Source: Geminicoccus sp035556675 (GTDB lineage: Bacteria > Pseudomonadota > Alphaproteobacteria > Geminicoccales > Geminicoccaceae). Taken from it: a stretch of DNA of 64,000 nucleotides. The stretch lies in NCBI RefSeq assembly GCF_035556675.1, contig NZ_DATMFZ010000083.1:6409-70408 (forward strand). The letters are read 5' to 3'. The notes below the pieces were generated by a model. That model was not told where the DNA came from and did no database searches. It worked only from the letters and a program-made list of their open reading frames with translations. Shown here piece by piece: positions 17,324-25,888 of this stretch; the first letter of the stretch is position 1; each line of letters begins with the position of its first letter. The position numbers and the translations under genes are program-made.

Positions 17324-18832
17324 TTGGCCGGCGAACGCGTGCAACCCTGCGGCTCCCGCAGGAGCTTTCCCTGCCCGGCCCCCGCCGATGGCGTGCTGCT
17401 CGCCCCTGAGGACGTGGCGCGGCTGGACCGCTTGGCGATCGAAGCCGGCACGCCTGGCAGCGTGCTGATGGAGCGCGCGGGCACCGCGGTCCTGCGCGCG
17501 ATCCAGGCGCGCTTCGCCCGCCGCCCCGTGGTCGTCCTTTGCGGCCCCGGCAACAATGGCGGCGACGGCTGGGTGGTCGCACGGCTCCTCCAGCAGGCGG
17601 GCTGGCCGGTCGAAGCCGTTTCCCTGGTCGACCCTGCATCGCTGCGAGGCGATGCCGCACTGGCGTTCGCTGCCTGGCAGGCGCCGTGGCTCCCGGTCGA
17701 GGCAGCGCTGGAGCGCAGGCCGGGCCTGTGGGTGGATGGGCTGTTCGGGGCTGGCCTCGCGCGGGACGTAACCGGCAGGGCCGCACGGCTGATCGAGCAT
17801 ATCCTGGCGCAGGGGACGCCGGTGGTCGCCATCGACATCCCGTCTGGCATCGACGGTACCACCGGGCTGGTGCGAGGCTGCGCGCTGCGCGCAGCCCTCA
17901 CCGTCACCTTCGTCCGCAAGAAGCCGGGGCTGGTCCTGCTGCCCGGCCGCCTCCATGCCGGCGAGGTCGTCGTCGCGGACATCGGCATCGGTGCCGGCGA
18001 GTTGGACCAGGTTGCCGGCACGGTCCGGATCAACCAACCCTCGCTCTGGCGGCACCTGCTGCCGCGCCGCGACGCCCTGTCCCATAAGTACCGGTTCGGC
18101 CATGCGGTGGTGGTGGGCGGCCCTGCCGCCGCCACCGGTGCTGCCCGGCTCACCGCGGTGACCGCCCTGCGCATCGGTGCCGGAGTGGTCTCGGTCGCCT
18201 GCGATCCGGACGCGCTGCCGCTCTATGCCGGGGAGAGCGCCGACCTGATCACCGTGCCCATGGCGGACGAGTCGGTGCTCGACCGGCTGCTGGCCGACGA
18301 GCGGCGCAACGCGGTGGCAATCGGGCCGGCCGCCGGGGTCACCGACCGCACCCGGGCGCGGATCCTGCGGCTGTTCGAATCCGGCCGGCGGCTGGTGCTG
18401 GATGCCGATGCGCTCACCGCGATCGCCCCCTGTACCGGCAGGCTGCCGGCCCAGGGCGATGTCGTGCTGACGCCGCATGAAGGCGAGTTCCACCGGCTGT
18501 TCCCGGACCTCACCGGCCCGCGGGTCGAGCGTGCCCGGCTGGCCGCCGCCATCTCCGGCGCCGTCCTGGTCCTCAAGGGCGGCGACACGATCGTGGCGGC
18601 GCCGGACGGGCGCCTGGCCATCCTCGATCTCGCCGCCCCGGCACTCGCGACCGCAGGTGCGGGCGACGTGCTGGCCGGAGCGATCCTGGGCCTGCTCGCC
18701 CAGCACATGCCGGCCTTCGAGGCGGCGGCCGCGGCGGTCCGATTGCATGCCGAGGCCGGCGCCGCACTCGGGCCAGGCATGATCTCGGCGGATCTGCCCA
18801 GGACGATCGCCGGCCGACTTGCGCTGCACTGA
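17324..18832 (+). CDS. nnrED: bifunctional NAD(P)H-hydrate epimerase / ADP-dependent dehydratase
   Basis: A two-domain fusion (about 502 aa) that repairs hydrated NADH and NADPH. The N-terminal YjeF_N domain (about 25-225) epimerises the R and S hydrates and shows GPGNNGGDGWVVARLL. The C-terminal carbohydrate-kinase-like domain (about 235-495) dehydrates S-NAD(P)HX using ADP, and shows LTPHEGEFHRLFPD, VLKGGDTIVAAPDG and ATAGAGDVLAGAILGLL. The start is uncertain: TTG at the given position adds 23 residues, while GTG at 17393 (MLLAPEDVARLD) matches the family N-terminus better; neither has a strong Shine-Dalgarno. It is the same fused architecture as E. coli Nnr. Confidence 0.93.
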   Translation: MAGERVQPCGSRRSFPCPAPADGVLLAPEDVARLDRLAIEAGTPGSVLMERAGTAVLRAIQARFARRPVVVLCGPGNNGGDGWVVARLLQQAGWPVEAVSLVDPASLRGDAALAFAAWQAPWLPVEAALERRPGLWVDGLFGAGLARDVTGRAARLIEHILAQGTPVVAIDIPSGIDGTTGLVRGCALRAALTVTFVRKKPGLVLLPGRLHAGEVVVADIGIGAGELDQVAGTVRINQPSLWRHLLPRRDALSHKYRFGHAVVVGGPAAATGAARLTAVTALRIGAGVVSVACDPDALPLYAGESADLITVPMADESVLDRLLADERRNAVAIGPAAGVTDRTRARILRLFESGRRLVLDADALTAIAPCTGRLPAQGDVVLTPHEGEFHRLFPDLTGPRVERARLAAAISGAVLVLKGGDTIVAAPDGRLAILDLAAPALATAGAGDVLAGAILGLLAQHMPAFEAAAAAVRLHAEAGAALGPGMISADLPRTIAGRLALH

Positions 18833-18987
18833 ACACGCTGCACCGGCGAACAGGGTAGCCGGGCCCGCCACCCCCTGGTTGCCGACGATCGCAGGCGTTA
18901 CGCCGTAGTCGCCGACGACGCGCAGCCGGTCCCGACCGGGCCGACCGACAGCGCGCGGCTCAGGTTCGGGCAGTGCAGGGGGATGAA

Positions 18988-21858
18988 GTGAGCGAGGCCG
19001 GTCGCCCGCCGGGGGGCTTGAGGGCGGATCCGCCGACCACGATGCTGCCGGCTGCCGACCTGCAGGCCATGCTGGACGGCACCGAACGGGCGATGTTGCT
19101 GGTGACGCGCCCGGACGAGGTGCAGCCGCATCCGGTGATCGTCTGGGCGAACCGGGCGCTGCGCGAGCTGACCGGGCTTGCCGGCCATGAGCTGGCCGGC
19201 GCCCGCCTGCGCCGCCTGCGCGCCGGCGGACCGGACGAACCCGGCTTCGCGGCACTCCTGAACGCGCTGGCCGCGGGCCAAGCCTGGACGGGCGAACTGA
19301 ACTTGCCGACCAGAACCAGCGGCACGATCGGGCTCATCGCTCGGATCGAGCCCCTGGCCGACGGTTGCCGAGCCCTGGTGACCCTGGAGGTGCTGCCGGC
19401 CGGCCGCGGCGGGCCGGGCGAGCCGGACCTGGCCGGTGCTGTGCGGCTGCTGGGCGACCTGATCGGCGGCGGCTTGTACCGCCTGCACGCCGATGTCGAT
19501 GCCGGGCTGAAGCTGGTATGGGCCGATGCCGCGGTAGAGCGGCTGACTGGCTATGCCCTGCCCGAGCTCCTGGCCCGCGGCGGGCTATCCGGCCTGGTGG
19601 TACCCAGGCACCGCGCCCGGCTCCGCCGCCGCAACCTCGACCTCATGAACGGGGTCGCGACCGAGATCTGCTACCGGCTGCGGACCGCCGATGGCCGTGA
19701 GATCCGCATGATCGACCGGGCGCGCCCGCTGCGGACCGGCGGCGGCGCAGCTGCCGCCACCGGCCTGCAAGTGGATCGCGCGGTCGGCACGCTGCGGCTC
19801 GACCATGCCGGGGAGACTACGGGCCGTGGCAGCGGACCGTCCGCCGAGGCCCAACTGATGGCCGAGCTCCTGGATGGGACCATTCTGATGGTCGATGCCG
19901 AGCTGCAACCGCTCTGGGTAGCCTCCGGCCACGACGACGCCCTGTCCCTGGCGCTGGCCGACCTTGATGGCGGGCCGCTCGACGAGGTGCTGGGGGAAGA
20001 ACTGGCCGAGCAGTGGCGCGATTGGATCGAGCAGGCGCTGGTCACGGGCCGCCGGACCCAGACCGGCTTTCGCTGGCCGGCCTCGGGCCAGGTCTGGCAT
20101 CTGCTCGCCACACCGATGGGTGCCGACGCCGCGCTCTTGGTGGTGCGGCCGCTGCCGGCTGGCCAGGACGAGCGAATCGGGCAGTCGCCGCGGACCGGGT
20201 TCGCCGCCGGGGAGGAGCCGTTCCTGCAGCTGGTGCTGGAGCATGTCGCCGACGGCGTGCTGGTGCTGGGCGAGGACGAGACCGTGCGGCGGGCGTCGCG
20301 TGCCGCCGAGCGGATCTTCGGCCTGCCGGCCAGCGCGCTGCACGGGCGCAGCGTCGCCAGCCTGTTCCAGCCGCAGGAGCGGCAGTCGGCGGGCATGGCG
20401 GAAGCGCCCGGCCGGTTCGAGGAGCGCACCGCGGTCCGGGCCGCGGGCGAGCTGGTGCCGGTGGAGGTCCTGACCATGCGGCTGCCGGGCGAGCTGCCGG
20501 GCGGCGTCCTGATCGTGCGCGACATGACCCTGCGCAAGCAGACCGACGCCACCATCCGCAACCTCGCCTATACCGACCCGCTCACCGGCCTGCCCAACCG
20601 CCTCCTGTTCCTCGACCGGCTGGAGCAGGCGATCGAGCGGGCCAGGCGCAACCGGCAGGAGCTGGCGGTGATGGTGGTCGACCTCGACCGCTTCAAGCTG
20701 ATCAACGAGAGCCTGGGTCTGGACAAGGGCGACCGGGTGCTGCGCGCGGTCGCGATGCGGATCGGCAACTCGCTGCGCAAGTCCGACACCGTAGCCAGGC
20801 CCGGCAGCGACGAGTTCCTGGTCCTGGCGCTCGCGACCGACGGTGCGGAGGGTGCCGGCAAGGTCGCGCAGAAGATCCTGGACAGCCTGCAGGCCCCCTT
20901 CCAGATCAATGGCGACGAGCCGACCGTGACGGCCTCGGTCGGCATCGCCCTGTTCCCCCATGACGGCGACGACCCGGACCAGCTCCTGCGCAATGCCGGC
21001 ACCGCCCTGGCGCGGGCCAAGGAGCAGGCCTCGCACAGCTACCAGTTCTACACGACCGACATGAACGCCAAGGCCTACCAGCGCCTGGTGCTGGAGAGCC
21101 GGCTGCGCAAGGCGGTCGAGCGGGGCGAGCTGTCGCTCCACTTCCAGCCGCTGGTGGACCTGCAGGAGGAGCGCATCGCCGGGGTGGAGGCGCTGCTGCG
21201 CTGGAACAGCCCGGAACTCGGCTTCGTCCCGCCCTCGGACTTCATCTCGATCGCCGAGGAGACCGGGCTGATCCTGCCGATCGGCGAGTGGGTGCTGCGC
21301 CAGGCGGTGGCGCAGATGCGCGAATGGCACGGCGACGGACTGGACGGCCTGCGCATCGCGGTGAACATCTCCGCCCGCCAGTTCCAGGCCCGCGACTTCG
21401 TGGCCAAGATCCGCCGTCTTCTGGCCGACACCGGCTTTCCCGGCCCGTTCCTGGAGCTGGAGCTCACCGAGAGCTCGATCATGCGCGATGTCGAAGAGAC
21501 CGTGCATCGGCTGCGCGAGCTGGCCGAGCTGGGCGTGCGGGTCACGGTCGACGATTTCGGCACCGGGTACAGTTCGCTGGCCTATCTCAAGCGCTTCCCG
21601 ATCGGGGCGCTCAAGATCGACCGCTCCTTCATCGCCGACGTCACCACCGACGCCAACGATGCGGCGATTGCCCGGGCGGTGGTGGCGCTCGCCGAGACCC
21701 TGAAGGTCCGGGTGGTCGGCGAGGGCGTGGAGACCCGGCAGCAGTTCGAGTTCCTGCGGGCGCTGGGCTGCAACGAGGCCCAGGGCTACCTGATCGGCCG
21801 GCCGATGCCGGCCGCCGACGCGCTGGTCTGGCTGCGCAATGGCGGGCGGCCGGCCTAG
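18988..21858 (+). CDS. PAS-GGDEF-EAL cyclic-di-GMP signalling protein
   Basis: A 956-aa cytoplasmic protein without membrane segments. Sensor regions precede a PAS domain at about 412-525, then GGDEF (about 530-695), then EAL (about 710-950). The EAL domain is intact: EALLRW at 734, NISARQF, ELTES, DDFGTGYSSL, KIDRSFI and GEGVE, so it should hydrolyse c-di-GMP. The GGDEF signature reads GSDEF (606-610), a departure from GGDEF/GGEEF that suggests weak or no cyclase activity, perhaps only GTP binding. GTG at this position follows AGGGGG; another GTG 15 bases earlier is possible. The first 400 residues include a second PAS-like stretch near 170-250. Confidence 0.9.
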   Translation: MSEAGRPPGGLRADPPTTMLPAADLQAMLDGTERAMLLVTRPDEVQPHPVIVWANRALRELTGLAGHELAGARLRRLRAGGPDEPGFAALLNALAAGQAWTGELNLPTRTSGTIGLIARIEPLADGCRALVTLEVLPAGRGGPGEPDLAGAVRLLGDLIGGGLYRLHADVDAGLKLVWADAAVERLTGYALPELLARGGLSGLVVPRHRARLRRRNLDLMNGVATEICYRLRTADGREIRMIDRARPLRTGGGAAAATGLQVDRAVGTLRLDHAGETTGRGSGPSAEAQLMAELLDGTILMVDAELQPLWVASGHDDALSLALADLDGGPLDEVLGEELAEQWRDWIEQALVTGRRTQTGFRWPASGQVWHLLATPMGADAALLVVRPLPAGQDERIGQSPRTGFAAGEEPFLQLVLEHVADGVLVLGEDETVRRASRAAERIFGLPASALHGRSVASLFQPQERQSAGMAEAPGRFEERTAVRAAGELVPVEVLTMRLPGELPGGVLIVRDMTLRKQTDATIRNLAYTDPLTGLPNRLLFLDRLEQAIERARRNRQELAVMVVDLDRFKLINESLGLDKGDRVLRAVAMRIGNSLRKSDTVARPGSDEFLVLALATDGAEGAGKVAQKILDSLQAPFQINGDEPTVTASVGIALFPHDGDDPDQLLRNAGTALARAKEQASHSYQFYTTDMNAKAYQRLVLESRLRKAVERGELSLHFQPLVDLQEERIAGVEALLRWNSPELGFVPPSDFISIAEETGLILPIGEWVLRQAVAQMREWHGDGLDGLRIAVNISARQFQARDFVAKIRRLLADTGFPGPFLELELTESSIMRDVEETVHRLRELAELGVRVTVDDFGTGYSSLAYLKRFPIGALKIDRSFIADVTTDANDAAIARAVVALAETLKVRVVGEGVETRQQFEFLRALGCNEAQGYLIGRPMPAADALVWLRNGGRPA

Positions 21859-21870
21859 CCGCAGGGCCTC

Positions 21871-22404
21871 TCAGCTGCCGTCGTCGAGCTCCGCAGCGGG
21901 TGCGGCGCCAGCGACGCAGCGGCCGATCGAACCTTCCGCGCAGATGGTCGCACCATCGGTCCAGGTGGCTCCGGACAGGTCGGCACGCAGCAGATCGGCT
22001 CGGTCCAGCATGGCGCCGGTCAGGTCCGCCCGGCGCAGCTTCGCGTCGTACAGACGCGCATTGCGCAGGTCGGCCTCCACCAGCGACGCCTCGTCCAGCA
22101 CGGCATTGGTGAAGTCCGCACGCCGCAGATCGGCCCCGTCCAGGTGAACGCCCGTGAGCTCGGCGCTGAGGAACTTCGCCCCGTCCGCGCGTGCCTTCTT
22201 CAGGTCGGCTCCGCTCAGGTCCGCCCGGTTGAACAGCGCGCTGCGGAGGTCGGCACCGACGAGATTCACCCCGTGCAGATCCTCCCCGCCCAGCATGCAG
22301 CGGCGCCACTCCACGCCCGGAGCAGCGGCATCGGCGCAGCCGGCACTGGCAGCGGAGGGCAGCAGCACGACAGTAGCGAGCAGGAGCAGAGCCGAGGGTT
22401 TCAT
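21871..22404 (-). CDS. exported pentapeptide-repeat protein
   Basis: A 177-aa protein with a signal peptide (MKPSALLLLATVVLLPSAAS followed by AGCADA) and about two dozen A(D/N)LXX repeats between residues 45 and 155 (for example GADLRSALFNRADLSGADL). These fold into a right-handed quadrilateral beta helix. Four cysteines outside the repeats could form disulfides in the periplasm. Its ATG overlaps the stop of lipB by four bases, so it is translated from the lipB transcript. The function of exported pentapeptide proteins is generally unknown; the gyrase-mimic role is known only for cytoplasmic members. Confidence 0.88.
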   Translation of the reverse strand: MKPSALLLLATVVLLPSAASAGCADAAAPGVEWRRCMLGGEDLHGVNLVGADLRSALFNRADLSGADLKKARADGAKFLSAELTGVHLDGADLRRADFTNAVLDEASLVEADLRNARLYDAKLRRADLTGAMLDRADLLRADLSGATWTDGATICAEGSIGRCVAGAAPAAELDDGS

Positions 22405-23096
22405 GTCATGGACATGGTGACAGTCTGAACGTCGATCAATCGCTCAGCCGGTGCTGCCTTTGCCGTGACGGGCTCGAAGATCGGTCCGAAGCTGTCCCGC
22501 AATGCGCGGTCGACGGCGGCGAAGTCGGCCTTGATGCCGAGGGCCGCCAGCGAGGTGACGCCGTGCTCCGCGATCCCGCAGGGCACGATCCCGCCAAAAT
22601 GGCTGAGGTCGGGGGACACGTTCAGCGCGATGCCATGATAGGTGACCCAGCGGCGCACCCGCACGCCGATCGCCCCGATCTTGTCCTCGCGGCCGTCCGG
22701 ATGGGCCACCCAGATGCCGACCCGGCCCTCGCGCCGCTCGCCACGCACGCCGAACCGCGCCAGGGTGGTGATCGCCCACTCCTCCAGCCGCGCCACATGG
22801 GCGCGCAGGTCGACGCCGCGCCGTTGCAGGTCGAGCATCACATAGGCGACCCGCTGGCCCGGGCCATGATAGGTCCAGCGCCCGCCGCGGCCGGTCTGGT
22901 AGGTGGGGAAGCGCTCCGGGTCGAGCAGTTCGTCCGGTGCCGCCGAGGTGCCGGCAGTATAGAGCGGCGGATGCTCGACCAGCCAGACCAGCTCGTCTGC
23001 CCCCTGTTCGCGGATGGCGCGGACCCGCTCCTCCATCGTCGCCACCGCGTCGGGATAGCTCACCAGTCCGGGTGCCACCCGCCATTCGAGCGTCAA
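22401..23096 (-). CDS. lipB: lipoyl(octanoyl) transferase
   Basis: LipB (231 aa) moves octanoyl from acyl carrier protein to lipoyl domains of 2-oxoacid dehydrogenases and GcvH, the first step of lipoate assembly. Motifs are RGGRWTYHGPGQRVAYVMLD (about 75-95), the conserved lysine in EDKIGAIGVRV, and the catalytic cysteine in GGIVPCGIAEHGVTSL. The TTG start giving MTLEWRVAPGL is chosen because AGGAG lies six bases upstream; in-frame extension further upstream would run into the tRNA-Leu region. The gene is divergent from tRNA-Leu, and lipA is not in the window. Confidence 0.93.
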   Translation of the reverse strand: MTLEWRVAPGLVSYPDAVATMEERVRAIREQGADELVWLVEHPPLYTAGTSAAPDELLDPERFPTYQTGRGGRWTYHGPGQRVAYVMLDLQRRGVDLRAHVARLEEWAITTLARFGVRGERREGRVGIWVAHPDGREDKIGAIGVRVRRWVTYHGIALNVSPDLSHFGGIVPCGIAEHGVTSLAALGIKADFAAVDRALRDSFGPIFEPVTAKAAPAERLIDVQTVTMSMT

Positions 23097-23153
23097 GGCC
23101 CTCTCCTTTTCCGCATCTTCGCCCGCTTGCCAGATTTCGCTGCTCGCCGTGTC

Positions 23154-23182
23154 TTGCGGGCCCGGTCGTGACCGACTATACC
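23154..23182 (+). promoter_or_regulatory. predicted sigma-70 promoter of tRNA-Leu
   Basis: TTGCGG at 23154-23159 and TATACC at 23177-23182 are separated by 17 bases, with the -10 box about 45 bases before the mature tRNA 5' end. The boxes match the consensus in three and four of six positions. The prediction rests on sequence alone. Confidence 0.5.
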
Positions 23183-23226
23183 GCGCGGCGCCGGCAGCCG
23201 ATAGGTTACGGCTTCCCCAGCGATGT

Positions 23227-23313
23227 GCGGTCGTGGCGGAATTGGTAGACGCGCAGCGTTGAGGGCGCTGTGCCCGAAAGGGCGTGGAAGTTCGAGTCTT
23301 CTCGACCGCACCA
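23227..23313 (+). tRNA. tRNA-Leu (anticodon GAG)
   Basis: An 87-base class II tRNA. The acceptor stem GCGGTCG pairs perfectly with CGACCGC, followed by discriminator A and an encoded CCA. The anticodon stem CAGCG/CGCTG closes the loop TTGAGGG, giving anticodon GAG at 23261-23263, which reads CUC and CUU. The long variable arm (GCCCGAAAGGGC) and the T loop TTCGAGT support leucine identity. It stands alone, 120 bases upstream of larA. Confidence 0.97.
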
Positions 23314-23433
23314 TCTCTCCCCACCTTCATGGTCGGTTCTTGGCATGCATCCGGGCCTTCGGGCTTGAGTGCCGGGCGCGGTTGCGCTTTGTCCGCCAGC
23401 CGAGGACGTGGCGAGCAACCAGGGAGAGTGCCG

Positions 23434-24732
23434 GTGACCGCTCAGAAGATCGAGATCGCGTTCGGGCGCTCGCACCTGAACCTTCGCCTGCCGCCCGGTG
23501 CCGAGCCCCATGTCATCCGCAAGGCGGCGATGCCCAAGCTGCCGGATCCGCGCCAGGCCGTGCGGGACGCGCTGGCGCACCCGGTAGGCGCGCCGCCGCT
23601 GGCGGAGCTGGCCCGCGGCAAGGCCAGCGCCTGCATCCTGATCTGCGACATCACCCGCCCGGTGCCGAACCGGCTGTTCCTGCGCCCGATGATCGAGACG
23701 ATCCACGCGGCGGGCGTGCCCATGGACCAGATCACCGTCCTGGTCGCGACCGGGCTGCACCGGCCGAACGAGGGCGAGGAGCTGGCCGAGCTGGTGGGCG
23801 ATCCCTGGGTGCTGGAGAACGTCCGGGTCGAGAACCACTTCGCCCGCGACGACGCGATGCATGTCGACCTTGGCTTCACCGTGAAGCGCCGGGTGCCGAT
23901 CCGGATCGACCGGCGCCTGGTCGAGGCCGAGCTCAAGATCGCGACCGGCCTGGTCGAGCCGCACTTCATGGCCGGCTGGTCGGGCGGGCGGAAGGTGGTG
24001 GCACCCGGCGTGGCACACCACACCACGATCCGCACCTTCCATTCCGCCCGGTTCATGGAGGATCCGCTCGCGGTGCAGTGCAACCTCGTGGGCAACCCGC
24101 TGCACGAGGAACAGCTCGACATCGTGCGCAAGCTGGGTCCGGTCTATGCGCTCAACACCGTGCTGGACGAGGAGCGCGACCTCGCCTTCGTCAATTTCGG
24201 CGAGGTGATCGAGAGCCATCTGGCGACGGTGGCGTTCGTCGAGGACATCAACCAGGTCAAGGTCCCGCGCCGGTTCAAGACGATCGTGACTTCCTCGGCC
24301 GGCTATCCGCTGGACAAGACCTACTACCAGACCGTGAAGGGCATGGTGACGCCGATCGACATCCTGGAGCCGGGCGGCACGCTGATCATGGCGTCGGAGT
24401 GCTCGGAGGGATTCGGCTCGGCCGAGTTCGCGGAAGCCCAGGCAAGGCTGGTGGAACTGGGGCCGGAGCGCTTCCTGCAGACGCTCACGGCGAAGTCGCT
24501 GGCCGAAATCGACGAGTGGCAGACCGAGATGCAGCTCAAGCCCATGCGTCTCGGCACCATCCAGATGTTCACGACCGGCCTCACCCCGGAGGAGCGCCGG
24601 ATCACCGGGGTGGAGATCGTGCCCTCGCTCGATGACGCGGTGGCGGCAGCGATGGCGAAGCACGGCGACAGCGCAGTCGCGGTGATCCCGGAGGGGCCCT
24701 ACGTGATCCCGGTCCATGCCCCGGCCGGCTGA
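23434..24732 (+). CDS. larA: nickel-dependent lactate racemase family protein
   Basis: A 432-aa LarA homologue, the usual length. LarA enzymes racemise or epimerise 2-hydroxy acids through a nickel pincer nucleotide (NPN) covalently held by a lysine. The residues known from L. plantarum LarA appear to be kept: Asp-72 and Arg-75 (CDITRPVPN), His-109 (ATGLHRP), His-177 (VEPHFMAG), the NPN-linked Lys-187 (GGRKVVAPG) and His-203 (RTFHSARF). The GTG start is chosen for AGGGAG seven bases upstream. It is followed by larC and larE with overlaps. Many LarA homologues act on substrates other than lactate, so the substrate is open. Confidence 0.92.
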   Translation: MTAQKIEIAFGRSHLNLRLPPGAEPHVIRKAAMPKLPDPRQAVRDALAHPVGAPPLAELARGKASACILICDITRPVPNRLFLRPMIETIHAAGVPMDQITVLVATGLHRPNEGEELAELVGDPWVLENVRVENHFARDDAMHVDLGFTVKRRVPIRIDRRLVEAELKIATGLVEPHFMAGWSGGRKVVAPGVAHHTTIRTFHSARFMEDPLAVQCNLVGNPLHEEQLDIVRKLGPVYALNTVLDEERDLAFVNFGEVIESHLATVAFVEDINQVKVPRRFKTIVTSSAGYPLDKTYYQTVKGMVTPIDILEPGGTLIMASECSEGFGSAEFAEAQARLVELGPERFLQTLTAKSLAEIDEWQTEMQLKPMRLGTIQMFTTGLTPEERRITGVEIVPSLDDAVAAAMAKHGDSAVAVIPEGPYVIPVHAPAG

Positions 24733-25888
24733 GGGCGGCCGGCACATCCACCTGGACGCGGCGGGCGGGCTGGCCGGCGACATGTTCGCAGCCGCCCTCC
24801 TGGATGCCCTGCCGGAGCTGCAGGATCGGGTCCTGGCGGACTGCCGGGCGGTGCTGCCGGAAGGTGCCGGCCTGCCCTTCCTGGACGAGGGCACCAGCGG
24901 CTCGGTCCGCTGCCGGCGCTTCGGCCTGGGTGATTCCGGAGCCGAGGCCAGCCACGAAGAAAGCCATTTTCGGGATATGGTCCGGCGGATCGAAGAGGCT
25001 CGGCTGGCACCGGGCACGGCCGGCCATGCCGTGGCGATCCTGCGCATCCTGGCCGAGGCGGAAGCCGCCATGCACGGCGTGGCGGTGGACCAGGTCCATT
25101 TTCACGAGATCGGCGACTGGGATTCGCTGATGGACGTGGTGGCGGCCGGCAGCATCATGGCGGCACTGGCCGATGCCAGCTGGTCGGTTTCCCCTCTGCC
25201 GCTGGGCGGCGGCCTGGTGCGCACCCGCCATGGCCTGCTGCCGGTGCCTGCTCCCGCCACCGCCGCGATCCTGACCGGGTTCGCGTGGCGCGACGACGGG
25301 GTCGGCGGCGAGCGGGTCACGCCCACCGGGGCGGCGATCCTGCGCCATCTGGCACCGGGCCGGCGGCCGGCCGTGCTGCGGCTGGAGGCGGTGGGCTCCG
25401 GGGCCGGCACCCGCGAGCTGGAGGGGATGCCGAACATCCTGCGTGCCACTGTCTCCCGAGCGACGGGCGGGCCACGCACCGAGCAGGTGACGGTGCTGAG
25501 CTTCGAGATCGACGACATGACCGGCGAGGAGATCGGCCAGGCGGCCGACCGGCTGCGCGCCCTGCCGGGCGTGCTCGACCTCTCGACCGTGACCCGGCAC
25601 GGCAAGAAGGGCCGGCCGCTGGAATCCTTCCGGCTCCTGGTCCGGCCGGACGCGCTGGACACGGTGCGTGATGCCTGTTTGACCGAGACCTCGACGATCG
25701 GCCTGCGCTGGCATCTCGAGGACCGGCTCTGCCTGCCGCGCCACGAGGACAGCATCGAGGGGATCCGTCGCAAGCGGGTCGAGCGGCCGGACGGCAGCGT
25801 GACGATCAAGGCAGAGAGCGACGATCTTTCCGGCGGCAGCCTGGCCGAGCGGCGGCGGCGCAAGGCGGCGAGCGAGGTCCAGCCATGA
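24716..25888 (+). CDS. larC: nickel pincer cofactor biosynthesis protein LarC (nickel insertion)
   Basis: LarC (390 aa) inserts nickel into the dithiolated cofactor precursor in a CTP-dependent step. Family motifs are HIHLDAAGGLAGDMFAAALL at the N-terminus, the HFHEIGDWDSLMDVV metal-site segment near residue 125, PTGAAILRHL, and the C-terminal EIDDMTGEEIGQAADRLRA. It is one continuous frame, unlike L. plantarum, where full-length LarC requires a programmed frameshift. Its ATG lies inside the last codons of larA (17-base overlap), so expression is coupled. Confidence 0.93.
   Translation: MPRPAEGGRHIHLDAAGGLAGDMFAAALLDALPELQDRVLADCRAVLPEGAGLPFLDEGTSGSVRCRRFGLGDSGAEASHEESHFRDMVRRIEEARLAPGTAGHAVAILRILAEAEAAMHGVAVDQVHFHEIGDWDSLMDVVAAGSIMAALADASWSVSPLPLGGGLVRTRHGLLPVPAPATAAILTGFAWRDDGVGGERVTPTGAAILRHLAPGRRPAVLRLEAVGSGAGTRELEGMPNILRATVSRATGGPRTEQVTVLSFEIDDMTGEEIGQAADRLRALPGVLDLSTVTRHGKKGRPLESFRLLVRPDALDTVRDACLTETSTIGLRWHLEDRLCLPRHEDSIEGIRRKRVERPDGSVTIKAESDDLSGGSLAERRRRKAASEVQP

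Noticed and set aside
16809..17786. Extension of psuG far upstream on the minus strand
   Set aside because: The added residues are low-complexity Arg/Pro/Ala and lie opposite the TerB-like and nnrED genes; the ATG at 16808 has its own ribosome binding site.
18833..18987. Possible gene remnant in the gap before the PAS/GGDEF/EAL gene
   Set aside because: Short minus-strand readings look vaguely protein-like, but no frame has a start, a family motif and adequate length, so a remnant cannot be supported.
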